In this document: positions 1 to 9,948 of the stretch, piece by piece
Layout of the letters: each line of letters opens with the position of its first letter
How positions within the stretch are numbered: the stretch's first letter is position 1
Assembly: GCA_035293765.1 (NCBI GenBank)
Contig: DATGMF010000060.1
Location: 156,682-220,681 of the forward strand
Length of the DNA: 64,000 bases
Source: DASRHT01 sp035293765
GTDB taxonomy: Bacteria > Chloroflexota > Ktedonobacteria > Ktedonobacterales > Ktedonobacteraceae
Reading direction: 5' to 3'
Program-made: the position numbers and the translations under genes
The notes under the pieces: model-generated
Told to the model about the DNA's origin: nothing
The model's input: the letters and a program-made list of their open reading frames with translations, nothing else
Databases searched by the model: none

Positions 1-3000
1 CATGTTCATGCATTGTCAGCCCAACCGAGAGATCAAATTTAGCGGTGGAGGTATGGGTATCAAAGGACGTGATCTCCAACCCGGTGAGAGATAAATCTGA
101 CGAGGGTGTATTCTGGAAGACAAAGAGGATCTGGAATAGCGGTGAGCGGTTCTGCTCTCTTTTAGGGCGCACAGCATCCACGACCTGCTCAAAAGGCACA
201 TCCTGATGCTCGTAGGCATCTAGCGTCACTTCGCGCACACGATGCAGCAGGGCACGTACAGTCGGGTTGCCGGAAAGATCGACGCGCAGAGCCAGGGTAT
301 TGACAAAGAAACCAACCAGCCGCTCTAACTCGGGATGGGGACGGTTGGTAACAGGCGTGCCAATGGTGATATCCTCCTGACCACTATAATGAGCCAGCAA
401 GATCATAAAGCCGGCCACCAGGATCATGAAGGGTGTGACTCCTTCTTGCTGGCTCAGCTCTGCTATCCGCTCGGCAAGGGCGAGAGGCCATTGCTGGGAA
501 GTGGTGGCTCCCGGCGGGGAAGAGATCAGCGTGCGTGGATGGTCGGTTGGTAAATCCAGCGCGGGAGCACCGACTAATTGCCGCTTCCAGTAGGCAAGAT
601 GCGCCTCCAGTCGCTCCCCTTGCAGATTTTGGCGCTGCCAGGCCGCAAAATCGGCATATTGGATGGAGAGCTCTGGCAACGGGGAAGGACGACCCTCTGC
701 AAAGGCGTTATAAATGACGCTGAGTTCATGCGCCATGATCCCCATCGACCAGCCATCGCTGATAATATGGTGCATGGTAAAAATCATGATGTGTCGCTGT
801 TGTTCCAGGCGCAGAATACGAACGCGCAACAGGGGACCACTGGCAAGATCAAAGGGGCGCTGCACTGTTGCCCGAATATCCTGCGAAATCGCGGCCTGGC
901 GCTGCTCCGGCTCGCCAGCCGGGACTGCCATCACCTCAATAGCGATGGCAGGTAGCAGGTGAATGCATTGGATCGGCCCATTCGGTCCCTTAATAAAGGT
1001 CGTGCGCAGCACTTCATGGCGGCGCACAAGCTCACGCATACTTTGCCGGAAAACGGGCAGGTTAAAAGGCCCCGTGAGTTGCAGCACAACGGGAATGGTA
1101 TAGGTGGCACTGCTACCCTCCAATTGATCCAGAAACCAGAGACGCTGCTGAGCAAAAGAGAGAGGGAGATCGCCTGTACGTGCGACCGGGACCAGAGGCA
1201 TGCTCCCCAGGCTCTCAACCTGCTTTTGTCCCGGCGCAGTAGTGGAAGCAATCGCCGTCGCAAGGTCTGCAATCGTGGGCGCGGCAAAAAACTGGCGAAT
1301 AGAGAGCTCCATATGCAGTTCTTCACGGATAGCTGCCAGCACCTGCATCGCCAGCAATGAATGACCGCCAATCTCAAAGAAATTATCCTCTCGCCCCACC
1401 AGCGCTATCCTGAGCACATTTTTCCAGATACCGGCAAGGGTTTCTTCCAAAGACCCTTGAGGGGGGCTTGCAATAGCATGCTCAATAAGATGCAATTGCT
1501 CTGGAGCTGGCAACTGCTTGCGATCAATTTTGCCGGTCACGGTGAGCGGAAAGCTGTTCACCGGTAAGATCACCGCTGGAAGCATATAGGAGGGCAGGCG
1601 TTTTTTGAGGGAGAGTCGCAGCCATGAAAGATCTAAGGTATGACCCTCTTCGGGCTGGACATAAGCGACCAGTTGCGACCGACCGGGCTGCTCCTCACGC
1701 AAAAGCACAACTGCGGCCTGGATCTTCGGCTGCTCACGCAAGATATGCTCGATTTCGCCCAATTCGATGCGATACCCTCGCAGTTTGATCTGCTGATCGA
1801 CCCGCTCCACATAGATTAGCGCCCCATCCGCTCGCTGATAGACCTGATCGCCCGTTCGATACATCCGTTGCCCAGGCTGCTCGCTCAATGGGTCCGGTAG
1901 AAAGCGTCGCGCCGTTAATGCGGGTCGTCCCAGATATCCTCTGCTTACGGCTTCACCGGCCAGATATAGCTCTCCTCGCACCCCGACCGGGACCGGATGC
2001 AACTGCGCATCCAGCACATAGCAGCGCATATTGGGTACGGGCCAGCCAATGGGAAAAGCCCTCATGGCATCTGCTGCTGACAGGTCTACGGGTACGTCAT
2101 ATAAAGTTGCCGTTATCGTCGTCTCGGTTGGTCCATACGTGTTGCTCAAGCGCACTTTGTTGCCAGTTACTTCCAACCAGTGCTTTAAATGCTCGGCCTC
2201 CGCCTTCTCCCCTCCTATGATGAGCAGACGTAAGGAGCTGGGCAAGAGCAACGGTCGCTGCTTCAACTCCTGGACCCACGCATGCCAGTAAGCCGTAGGA
2301 ATATCCATTACGGTAATCTGCTGCTCCTCCAACCAGCGATGCAATTGCTCAAAGGAGGCATGTAGATCCGCCGGTCGTAGCACCAGAGCAGCGCCACGTA
2401 GCCAGGCATGGAAAATCTCTTCAATGGACGTATCGAAACTCAGAGCATTGAATTGCAACAAACGATCCTGGGTCCCTAATTGATAGTGTTGCGCGATCCC
2501 GCTGAGGCAACTCACGACATTGTAGTGCGAGATAAGCACTCCTTTGGGATATCCCGTGGAGCCAGATGTGTAAATCACATAGGCCAGATTGTGCGGACGG
2601 ACCCCACTGACGGGAGCAGCCTGACTTTCTGCTGCGAATAGCTGCTGAGAGGATGACAGACAGAGACAGTCACACCCCCGCTCCCGGAAACTCTTCCGAT
2701 ACGCTTCTCGTGTCAGCACAAGCTTGATTCCGGCGTTCAGCAGCAAATACTCCAGGCGCTCGGGGGGCAAGTTTGTGTCCAGAGGAACATAGGTTCCGCC
2801 AGCCTTCAAGATCGCCAGCAGACCAATCATTTGTTCTATTGAACGCTCCAGGTAAAGCCCAACCGGCACATCGGGACCAACTCCACGACGCCGCAACAGA
2901 TGCGCCAACTGGTTCGCCTGCTGGTCGAGTTCCTGGTAGCTAAGACAACGAGAGCCATCTTGCAGAGCAAGGGCTATCGGAGTACGCTCCGCCTGTTCTG

Positions 3001-6000
3001 TGAACAATTCATGCAAACAACGATCCGCCGGGAAAGCGGCTGCGGTCCGATTCCACTCATGCACTAGCTGTCTATACTCGCGCTCTGTCAGCAAGGGTAA
3101 ATCCTGAATGAGGGCATCAGGTCGCGCGCAGAGGCCACGCAAGAGCGTCTGATAGTGAAGTTGGAGCCGTTCAATGGTGGTCCGCTCGAACAACTGAGTA
3201 TTGTACTCAATTGTTAAGTTCAGCCCGGAAGGACCTTCCTCCAGGATCAAGGAGAGATCAAACTGGGCAGCAGGGGGCAAAATTTCAAAACTCTGGGCAG
3301 ACAACGCCGCAAAGTTCAGCGCAAATGAAGGCGTATTTTGCAAGACAAAGAGCACCTGGAAAAGCGGGGAACGTGCGGGATCGCGTTGAGGCTGCACAGC
3401 TTCAACCACCTGCTCGAAGGGAATCTCTTGATGAGTATAGGCATCAAGAGTAACTGCGCGCACACGATGAAGCAATTCGCGACCTGTTGGGCTGCCAGAA
3501 AGATCGGCGCGCAGGGCCAGTGTATTGACAAAAAATCCCACCAGATCTTCTAATTCTGTACGCGGGCGATTGGCAACGGGGGTGCCAACAACCAGGTCTT
3601 CCTGCCCGCTATAACGCATCAGCAACACCAGGAAAGCCGTCAGCAGGGTCATAAAGGGAGTAACGCCTTCTTGCTGGCTGATACCGTGAATCTGCTCTCT
3701 GAGCTCGTGCGAAATCTGGAAGCGGGGCGAAGCGCCTGTAAATGTTTGCACAGGCGGACGAGGATGGTCAGTGGGCAACGCCAGCGTAGGAGGTAGGGGC
3801 GTCAGGCATTCCTTCCAATAGGCCAGGCCAGCAGCGAAATTGGGAGCCTGCTCAGTACGCTGCCAGACGACAAAATCTCTATACTGGATCGGCGGCTCAG
3901 GCAAAGGAGAAAGGCGACCGGCAATAAAAGCATTGTAAAGCGCATTAAGCTCCCGGGTCAGGATATTCAGGGACCAGCCATCGGTAATGATGTGATGCAT
4001 GGTTAGCATCAGGATGTGATAGTCCTCCCGTATGCACAACAAACGAACGCGTAGCAGAGGACCCGCAGCTAAATCGAACGGACGACACACCTCTTCCCGC
4101 ATCGCACCGAGTACCACCGGACAATCGTGGAGATTTTCAGCCGTGAAGGTAGGGGCAAGGCAACCTGATAGATCAACGATGGAGAAAGCTGGTTTGGGGC
4201 AATCGGCGATGGAGAGGAACGGGCTTCCCTTGCTTACCTGAATCGTTGTACGCAGGCTCTCGTGGCGGCGAATCATCTCGTGAATGGCCTGATAAAGGGC
4301 CAGGCGGTTGAGAGAGCCGACCAGCGACAGAATGAGCGGCACATTGTACATAGCGGTACCGGCCTCAAGCTGATCGACAAACCAGAGACGCTGTTGACCT
4401 AAGGAGAGAGGGAAAGCCGCGTCAGGTGAGATCATGCGAGGCTGGAGCGGGGCGATTGGTTTCAGAGCCGGTTGGAGTGAAACCGTCTGGCATCTGGCAG
4501 CCAGTTGAGCAATGGTGGGAGCTGCGAAAAGATCTTCAAGTGAAAGACGAAGCTGAAAATCGTTCCGCAGGCGTGCAAGAAGCTGCATAGCTCGCAGGGA
4601 GTCCCCGCCAATGGCAAAAAAGTTGTCGCTTCGCCCGACCTGGGACAGTTGCAGGATCTCTTGCCACAGGAGCGCAAGCCACTGCTCGCGCTCGCTCTGG
4701 GGCATATCGAGAGGGGATGTACCGGCATGCGCTTTTAGCGGATCGGGTACAGGGAGAGCTTTGCGATCCACTTTCCCGTTTTCCGTTCGTGGCAGAGAAT
4801 CGAGCACGATAAAGAAGGAGGGGATCATGTAGGCAGGCAAAATGTCCAGCAGGTATTGACGCAGCGTAGAAGCATCAACAGCATGCGTGGCTCGTGCGAC
4901 CACATAGGCCACCAGGCGTTTTTCGCCGGGGCGCTCCTCCCAGGCAACAACCACAACATCCTCTACAGCAGGGTGCTGACGCAGTCGGGCCTCGATCTCG
5001 CCCAGTTCAATGCGAAAGCCGCGGACCTTGACCTGGTGATCGAGCCGCCCCAGATAATCGATGGTGCCATCAGGCCGATAGCGCGCCAGATCGCCCGTTT
5101 TATAGAGGCGACGGCCAGGGGTCGCGCTAAAGGGAGCGGGAATAAAGCGTTCTGCAGTCAGATCAGGACGATTGAGATATCCGCGCGCCTGACCATCGCC
5201 TCCCAGGTACAGTTCCCCGGCAATCCCCACCGGGACGGGCTGCATATGGGCATCCACAATATAGGCTTGCGTCTGGGCCAGCGGACGGCCAATCGGTACC
5301 GCACCTTGCTCCTTCGCACTGATGGTAGCCCAGGTTGAGTATGTGGTATCTTCTGTCGGCCCATAAAGATTACAAACCCTCTGCACGCCTGATTGCTGAT
5401 AGATCGACTGCACAAGATCGCGCGTGAGAGCTTCTCCCGCCAGATTCACGGTGAGGATGGAAGCTGGCAGTCCAGTTCCGTTGAGCAGAGCCGCTGCCGC
5501 CGAGGGCACCGTGTTCAACAACGTCACCTGTTCGCTTTCAGCCAGAGCTGGAAGGTCGAGCACAGTCGAGGCCAGGATCACTTTTCCTCCCCAGCTAAGT
5601 GGGGCAAAAAGTTCAAAAATGGAGAGATCAAAGCAAATGGAGGTCCCGAATAATACGCCAGCCAGCTCTTCATCTGAGAATTGCTGGCGCGCCCATAGGA
5701 GAAAGATCACGGCACTCCAATGGCTGATGCAAACGCCTTTGGGACGACCTGTGGAACCAGAAGTATAGATGACATAGGCTAGATGTTTATTGCTCATTGC
5801 TTGCGCGATATTATCCGGGCTTTCTCCCGCATAGAGCGCGGGATCATCCAGGCAAAGAGCTTGATCGGCAGAAAATGGCATCTGATCCACCAGTTCCCTT
5901 TGAGTCAGCACCAGCGCCAGCCCGGCGTCCTGTATCGTAAAGGCCAGACGTTCGCGAGGATAGGTTGGATCGAGCGGAACATAAGCTGCCCCGGCCTTGA

Positions 6001-7744
6001 GGATTGCCAGCAGCCCGACGACCAGTTCTAGTGTGCGAGAAAGACAGAGGCCCACCAGGTGTTCTGGCCCGATCCCACGGCGGCGTAAGAGATGAGCTAG
6101 CCGGTTTGCCTGACAATTGAGCTGGTCATAGGTGAGCTGATGACCACCCGCGCTGAGGGCGATAGCCTGCGGGGTGCGCTCTGCCTGCTGCTCAAAAAGA
6201 TGCTGGATACACTGGCCTGGTGCCGGCAAATGGGCCAGCGACTCGGCATTCCAGTCACGCAACAGAGAGGTTCGTTCGGAGCAAGTCAGGCAAGATAAAC
6301 GCGTAATTGGTGCCGTGTAGTTATGCAAAAAGGACTGGAGCAATTGCTGATAGTGTTGCTGCAATCGGGCGATGCTCTCGACAGCAAACAGATCGCTGTT
6401 ATAAGCAATAGTGAGATCCAGGCTCTGATCGCCGGCAGAGAAAGCAAAAGCGAGATCCTGAAGGGATAAAGGGGAGACCAGAGGCAACAACTGGGCCATG
6501 AGGCCGGAAGGCCGTTGCACGAAAATAGGAAGCTCATGGAAGGCGAAAGAGACCTGGAAAAGCGGCATCCTGGTGGGATCAAGTTGCGGATACGCTGCCT
6601 CGACAATATGAGCGCAAGGTAGCTCCTGATGCCCGGCGGCATCAAGGGAACGTTGCATATGCTCGCACAATGCTTGACCTGATAGGGCATCAGCCAGCTG
6701 GACGCGTACCGGCAGCACATTGGCAAAGGGACCGGCTACTGGCTCCAGTTCGGCGGCGCGATGCGGAGAGAGAAAGCCCGCGAGGAGATCTTTTTGACCC
6801 GTGTACTGGCCCAGCAGCAAAGCAAAAACGGTAAAGAGGAGATGAGCAAAGCTGATCTTTTCCTGCTGGCAAAACTCGCGCGCCTGTTGTATCAGTGGCG
6901 CGTCTAGCTTTGCGCTAAAAGTGGCCTGGCGGGGATGCGCAGTGGCAGCCTGCTGATGGTCGAAAGGCAAGTTCAACATGAGAGTAGCGCCCGCAAGCTG
7001 TTGTTTCCAGTATGTCTGTCGCTCTTCCAGCACAGCGCCCACGAGATGCTGACGCTGCCAACTGGCATAATCGGCGTAAGTGAGAGAAAGCTCCGGCAGC
7101 GCAATATGCTGGCCGGTAATAGCATAGAAATACAGGGTCATCAACTCCTGGCAGAGCAGGACAGAAGTCGATTGATCCGCTATAATGGCATGCAGCGAGA
7201 GAACGAGTAGATGCTTAAAATTGGCGAACGTGACAAGTGTTACCTTGAAAAGGGGTCCATTTGCCAGATCAAAGGTATGTGGCTGGTGAGGCAAAAGGAG
7301 CTGCTCCTGCGCTTGCTCGCTCGCATCAAGCTCCAGATGTGCAAGGTCGAGCAGAGTAATCTCAGCAGGCATCACCGGCATGATAGATTGAACAGGGGTA
7401 CCATCCAGATTAGCAAAAACCGCTCGCAGCAATTCATGGCGTTGGATCAGCGCCTGCACGCTTTGACGCAGTACAGCCATGTCCAATTCCCCATCAAGGC
7501 GGATGACGGCAAGCACCTGTAAAGTCGGATCGCCTGGACTTAGCTGTTCCAGCCACCAGAATCGCTCCTGCAAAAACGAAAGTGGATAGGTTGAGCGATC
7601 CGCGCGGCGAGCAACCTGCAAGCGATTGGCAGCAGATGTTCCCTGTTGCCGGGAAAGGCGTAGAGCTGCCTCTTTTTGCAGGCGTTTAAAGAGCTCCTTT
7701 TTCTTGTCGGATACGTCAATAGCTCCTCTGGATATACCACTCAT
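1..7744 (-). CDS. Non-ribosomal peptide synthetase, modules C-A-T-C-A-T-C..., 3' part beyond the window
   Basis: The reading frame stays open from the ATG at 7744 to the left edge, giving about 2581 codons, so the C-terminus is missing. Domains by residue: C1 about 45-480; A1 with the TSGSTG loop near 660; carrier Ser1049 in GGDSL; C2 with HHIITDG near 1250; A2 with TSGSTG near 1730; carrier Ser2129 in GGHSL; C3 with HHIISDG near 2325. C1 is odd because the HHxxxDG position reads HAIIADQ (residue 185 on), so the catalytic second His is Ala. My eye-read A1 pocket is DLFNNALTY(K), which resembles Ala-activating domains. The A2 pocket reads DTEDIGTIT(K), polar and not assigned. The gene follows the fatty-acyl-AMP ligase on the same strand, so it probably starts the lipopeptide chain. 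The Shine-Dalgarno sequence is weak (AAAGAAAG). Confidence 0.95.
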   Translation of the reverse strand, partial: MSGISRGAIDVSDKKKELFKRLQKEAALRLSRQQGTSAANRLQVARRADRSTYPLSFLQERFWWLEQLSPGDPTLQVLAVIRLDGELDMAVLRQSVQALIQRHELLRAVFANLDGTPVQSIMPVMPAEITLLDLAHLELDASEQAQEQLLLPHQPHTFDLANGPLFKVTLVTFANFKHLLVLSLHAIIADQSTSVLLCQELMTLYFYAITGQHIALPELSLTYADYASWQRQHLVGAVLEERQTYWKQQLAGATLMLNLPFDHQQAATAHPRQATFSAKLDAPLIQQAREFCQQEKISFAHLLFTVFALLLGQYTGQKDLLAGFLSPHRAAELEPVAGPFANVLPVRVQLADALSGQALCEHMQRSLDAAGHQELPCAHIVEAAYPQLDPTRMPLFQVSFAFHELPIFVQRPSGLMAQLLPLVSPLSLQDLAFAFSAGDQSLDLTIAYNSDLFAVESIARLQQHYQQLLQSFLHNYTAPITRLSCLTCSERTSLLRDWNAESLAHLPAPGQCIQHLFEQQAERTPQAIALSAGGHQLTYDQLNCQANRLAHLLRRRGIGPEHLVGLCLSRTLELVVGLLAILKAGAAYVPLDPTYPRERLAFTIQDAGLALVLTQRELVDQMPFSADQALCLDDPALYAGESPDNIAQAMSNKHLAYVIYTSGSTGRPKGVCISHWSAVIFLLWARQQFSDEELAGVLFGTSICFDLSIFELFAPLSWGGKVILASTVLDLPALAESEQVTLLNTVPSAAAALLNGTGLPASILTVNLAGEALTRDLVQSIYQQSGVQRVCNLYGPTEDTTYSTWATISAKEQGAVPIGRPLAQTQAYIVDAHMQPVPVGIAGELYLGGDGQARGYLNRPDLTAERFIPAPFSATPGRRLYKTGDLARYRPDGTIDYLGRLDHQVKVRGFRIELGEIEARLRQHPAVEDVVVVAWEERPGEKRLVAYVVARATHAVDASTLRQYLLDILPAYMIPSFFIVLDSLPRTENGKVDRKALPVPDPLKAHAGTSPLDMPQSEREQWLALLWQEILQLSQVGRSDNFFAIGGDSLRAMQLLARLRNDFQLRLSLEDLFAAPTIAQLAARCQTVSLQPALKPIAPLQPRMISPDAAFPLSLGQQRLWFVDQLEAGTAMYNVPLILSLVGSLNRLALYQAIHEMIRRHESLRTTIQVSKGSPFLSIADCPKPAFSIVDLSGCLAPTFTAENLHDCPVVLGAMREEVCRPFDLAAGPLLRVRLLCIREDYHILMLTMHHIITDGWSLNILTRELNALYNAFIAGRLSPLPEPPIQYRDFVVWQRTEQAPNFAAGLAYWKECLTPLPPTLALPTDHPRPPVQTFTGASPRFQISHELREQIHGISQQEGVTPFMTLLTAFLVLLMRYSGQEDLVVGTPVANRPRTELEDLVGFFVNTLALRADLSGSPTGRELLHRVRAVTLDAYTHQEIPFEQVVEAVQPQRDPARSPLFQVLFVLQNTPSFALNFAALSAQSFEILPPAAQFDLSLILEEGPSGLNLTIEYNTQLFERTTIERLQLHYQTLLRGLCARPDALIQDLPLLTEREYRQLVHEWNRTAAAFPADRCLHELFTEQAERTPIALALQDGSRCLSYQELDQQANQLAHLLRRRGVGPDVPVGLYLERSIEQMIGLLAILKAGGTYVPLDTNLPPERLEYLLLNAGIKLVLTREAYRKSFRERGCDCLCLSSSQQLFAAESQAAPVSGVRPHNLAYVIYTSGSTGYPKGVLISHYNVVSCLSGIAQHYQLGTQDRLLQFNALSFDTSIEEIFHAWLRGAALVLRPADLHASFEQLHRWLEEQQITVMDIPTAYWHAWVQELKQRPLLLPSSLRLLIIGGEKAEAEHLKHWLEVTGNKVRLSNTYGPTETTITATLYDVPVDLSAADAMRAFPIGWPVPNMRCYVLDAQLHPVPVGVRGELYLAGEAVSRGYLGRPALTARRFLPDPLSEQPGQRMYRTGDQVYQRADGALIYVERVDQQIKLRGYRIELGEIEHILREQPKIQAAVVLLREEQPGRSQLVAYVQPEEGHTLDLSWLRLSLKKRLPSYMLPAVILPVNSFPLTVTGKIDRKQLPAPEQLHLIEHAIASPPQGSLEETLAGIWKNVLRIALVGREDNFFEIGGHSLLAMQVLAAIREELHMELSIRQFFAAPTIADLATAIASTTAPGQKQVESLGSMPLVPVARTGDLPLSFAQQRLWFLDQLEGSSATYTIPVVLQLTGPFNLPVFRQSMRELVRRHEVLRTTFIKGPNGPIQCIHLLPAIAIEVMAVPAGEPEQRQAAISQDIRATVQRPFDLASGPLLRVRILRLEQQRHIMIFTMHHIISDGWSMGIMAHELSVIYNAFAEGRPSPLPELSIQYADFAAWQRQNLQGERLEAHLAYWKRQLVGAPALDLPTDHPRTLISSPPGATTSQQWPLALAERIAELSQQEGVTPFMILVAGFMILLAHYSGQEDITIGTPVTNRPHPELERLVGFFVNTLALRVDLSGNPTVRALLHRVREVTLDAYEHQDVPFEQVVDAVRPKREQNRSPLFQILFVFQNTPSSDLSLTGLEITSFDTHTSTAKFDLSVGLTMHEH

Positions 7745-7780
7745 CTCAGTATTCTTTCTTTATGAACATCCTACACCTGC

Positions 7781-7854
7781 CGCAGGGCAACCGCAAGGGA
7801 TTGCCCCTACCCAAATAGGGCACATTGTCGGCGCAGGGCAACCGCAAGGGATTG
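7781..7854. repeat. Two direct copies of a REP-like repeat between the acyl-AMP ligase and NRPS genes
   Basis: A 23-bp unit beginning CGCAGGGCAACCGCAAGGG occurs at 7781-7803 and 7832-7854, a period of 51 bp. Each unit is partly palindromic (GGGCAACC against GATTGCCC). Related GGGCAA/TTGCCC hairpins lie at 31464-31531 and 29551-29583, so this looks like a dispersed family. It could stabilise or end the upstream mRNA; that role is inference. Confidence 0.6.
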
Positions 7855-7856
7855 TT

Positions 7857-9626
7857 CTACCCCATCCAGGTTTTCAATGTTCCCTGTAAAAATGCCTTGC
7901 GGCAATCGCGCCGGCGCAATTTGCCGCTGGACGTTTTCAGCATTCCTCCAATTTTGAGGAGCAGAACCTCCTGCGCGCGTACCTCGTGGCGCTCGGTGAT
8001 AGCCCTGCGCACACTTTTAACAATCTCCTGCATATTCAATGGCGGAGGTTCAGCCCTAGCAGAACTATCCCCCGGGCGATAACGGTGATTGATTTCAGCA
8101 AGAATGATCAGCCGCTCCTCGCCATCCTGCTCAACCGAGAAGGCCGCACAACAGCCAGGGCGAATGGCAGGATGCGCCTGCTCGACAGTCAATTCAATAT
8201 CTTGAGGATAGAGATTGCGTCCATTCAGAATGATTACATCCTTGATGCGCCCGGTAATGAAGAGATTCTCGTCCTGAAACACGCCGAGATCGCCGGTACG
8301 CAGAAAAGGTCCTTCTCCCGTTGCCAGGTGGGCACGGAAAGTCTCGGCAGTCTCCTCGGGACGCCGCCAGTAACCCTGAGCAACGCTTGGGCCAGAGATC
8401 CAGACTTCTCCCACCTGCGAACCCTCGCAATGCTGCCGCGTCTCGGGATTGACAATCGCGACGCTCTGTCCGTGAATCGGTCTACCACACCCAACAATAT
8501 ATTTCACCGCCTGCTCAGAAGCTGCGGCAGCCTCCACAGCGTTTTCTTCCATGCGCCGCTCGCTAATAGCTTTAATGCAGGTCGGTTCTTTTTTATAACT
8601 GCTCGTCGTGACGAGGGTAGCTTCGGCCAGACCATAAGCCGGCTGAAAAGCAGTTTGAGAAAAGCCGCAGGCGGCAAAGTAGCGTACAAAGCGCTCAACT
8701 GTATCACTGCGTACAGGCTCAGCCGCGATGCCTGCCCCTTCGCAGCAACTGAGGTCGAGGTTGGGCAAATCCTGCGAGGAGACACGATGTAAGCAGAGTT
8801 CATAGGCAAAGTTGGGAGCGCAGGTAAATGTTCCGCGGTAATCTGAAATAGCCTGTAACCAGCGCAGCGGACGCTGCAAAAAATCGGTTGGTGACATGAA
8901 GTACACGGGATAGCCACTATAGAGCGGAGAGAGGATACCGATAATCAGGCCCATATCATGGAAGATAGGCAACCAGTAGACGCCTACCGGATTTGCCGTC
9001 TCATCTACCCGCCAGTAGGCATGGATCATCCCTAGATTATGTATCAGATTGCCATGACTGACCATAACCCCTCTGGGCACACTTGTTGAGCCAGAGGTGT
9101 ATTGCAGAAATGCCAGCCGGTTCGTATCAATACAGCTCTCCTGCCATCGTTCAGCCAGAGGCAACTCCAGGTCATCAGTCGCCGTCCAGGTTAATTGAGC
9201 AAGATCAGGAGCTTTGTTGAGCCACCGCGTTACTTTGGTGAGCTCATTTGCTGTAGTCAATGCAATACCTGTCTGAGCGTCGGCTACAATTGCCTGGATG
9301 CGCGGCAGGTCACGGGCGGAGTGGGGAACATAGGCGGGAATGGCGAACGCGCCCGCATAAAGACAGCCAAAATAGGCGGCGATATACTCTAAACCTGAAG
9401 GGTACAGGAGTAACACCGGCTTCCCCTCTGCTCCCTGCTCTTGCAGATAGGCGCCAATAACACGCGCTCGAAGATCCAGATCTCGATACGTAAAACTTTC
9501 ATTATCAGATCCGCTATACTGGAGAAACGTATATGCGAGCTGCTCTGGTCGCTCCGCAGCGTGCTGACGTAAACGATGGACAATAGTATCTACCTCTATT
9601 GTAGAAGAGGTCGCACTTCTTCTCAT
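7857..9626 (-). CDS. Fatty-acyl-AMP ligase (FAAL)
   Basis: This 589-residue adenylate-forming enzyme activates a fatty acid as acyl-AMP for transfer to an assembly line rather than to CoA. The ATP loop reads YTSGSTSVPRG (about residue 170). Further signatures are RTGDLGVF, GRIKDVIILNGRNLYPQDIE, and the C-terminal TSSGKLRRRDCRKAF bearing the catalytic Lys. The wording GRNLYPQDIE and the final GKLRR-KAFLQGTL are typical of FAALs. An upstream in-frame ATG at 9659 exists, but the ATG at 9626 has a good GGGAGG Shine-Dalgarno sequence eight bases upstream. No carrier domain is fused at the C-terminus. The gene lies 112 bp upstream of the NRPS on the same strand, so it probably supplies the lipid starter of that peptide. 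Confidence 0.93.
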   Translation of the reverse strand: MRRSATSSTIEVDTIVHRLRQHAAERPEQLAYTFLQYSGSDNESFTYRDLDLRARVIGAYLQEQGAEGKPVLLLYPSGLEYIAAYFGCLYAGAFAIPAYVPHSARDLPRIQAIVADAQTGIALTTANELTKVTRWLNKAPDLAQLTWTATDDLELPLAERWQESCIDTNRLAFLQYTSGSTSVPRGVMVSHGNLIHNLGMIHAYWRVDETANPVGVYWLPIFHDMGLIIGILSPLYSGYPVYFMSPTDFLQRPLRWLQAISDYRGTFTCAPNFAYELCLHRVSSQDLPNLDLSCCEGAGIAAEPVRSDTVERFVRYFAACGFSQTAFQPAYGLAEATLVTTSSYKKEPTCIKAISERRMEENAVEAAAASEQAVKYIVGCGRPIHGQSVAIVNPETRQHCEGSQVGEVWISGPSVAQGYWRRPEETAETFRAHLATGEGPFLRTGDLGVFQDENLFITGRIKDVIILNGRNLYPQDIELTVEQAHPAIRPGCCAAFSVEQDGEERLIILAEINHRYRPGDSSARAEPPPLNMQEIVKSVRRAITERHEVRAQEVLLLKIGGMLKTSSGKLRRRDCRKAFLQGTLKTWMG

Positions 9627-9659
9627 AACAAAAACCTCCCAGATGACAACCCGAAACAT

Positions 9660-9948
9660 AGACTATGCTGGCGCTTATACAGTTGCCTTTCTCCTTATAC
9701 CAGGAGCTCAGCATGAAAAACAATCGGGTCTGAGGTTGAATTTTTCTCATCCCCTGCTGACGCTGCCGCTCTCAGATTTTTCAGATGCGCTATCAAACTA
9801 CCATCGAAAGCGCAGCTTATGGAAGGCAAACGCTTTCATCGCGCAATGTGCCTAAAGATACATGTAATAAGCTGGCAAAGTCAGTACACTATCTGCGTAT
9901 GAAAAAGGCGTGCCGAAAATATAGTAATTACAAGGGAAGGATTATCCT
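9660..9948. promoter_or_regulatory. Divergent promoter region of the lipopeptide cluster
   Basis: This 289-bp gap separates the acyl-AMP ligase (minus) from the second NRPS (plus), so it must hold promoters for both. On the minus strand TTGTTT and TATAAG (9694-9723) are 18 bp apart and make a fair sigma-70-like pair. On the plus strand TATAGT sits about 25 bp before the GTG start of the NRPS, without a convincing -35. The hexamers were read by eye and are not proof of activity. Confidence 0.35.

Noticed and set aside
4856..5338. 160-residue plus-strand frame opposite the NRPS
   Set aside because: It is the antisense shadow of an adenylation domain with no family features.
7986..8792. 268-residue plus-strand frame
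   Set aside because: It lies entirely within and opposite the FAAL gene, whose motifs are clear.
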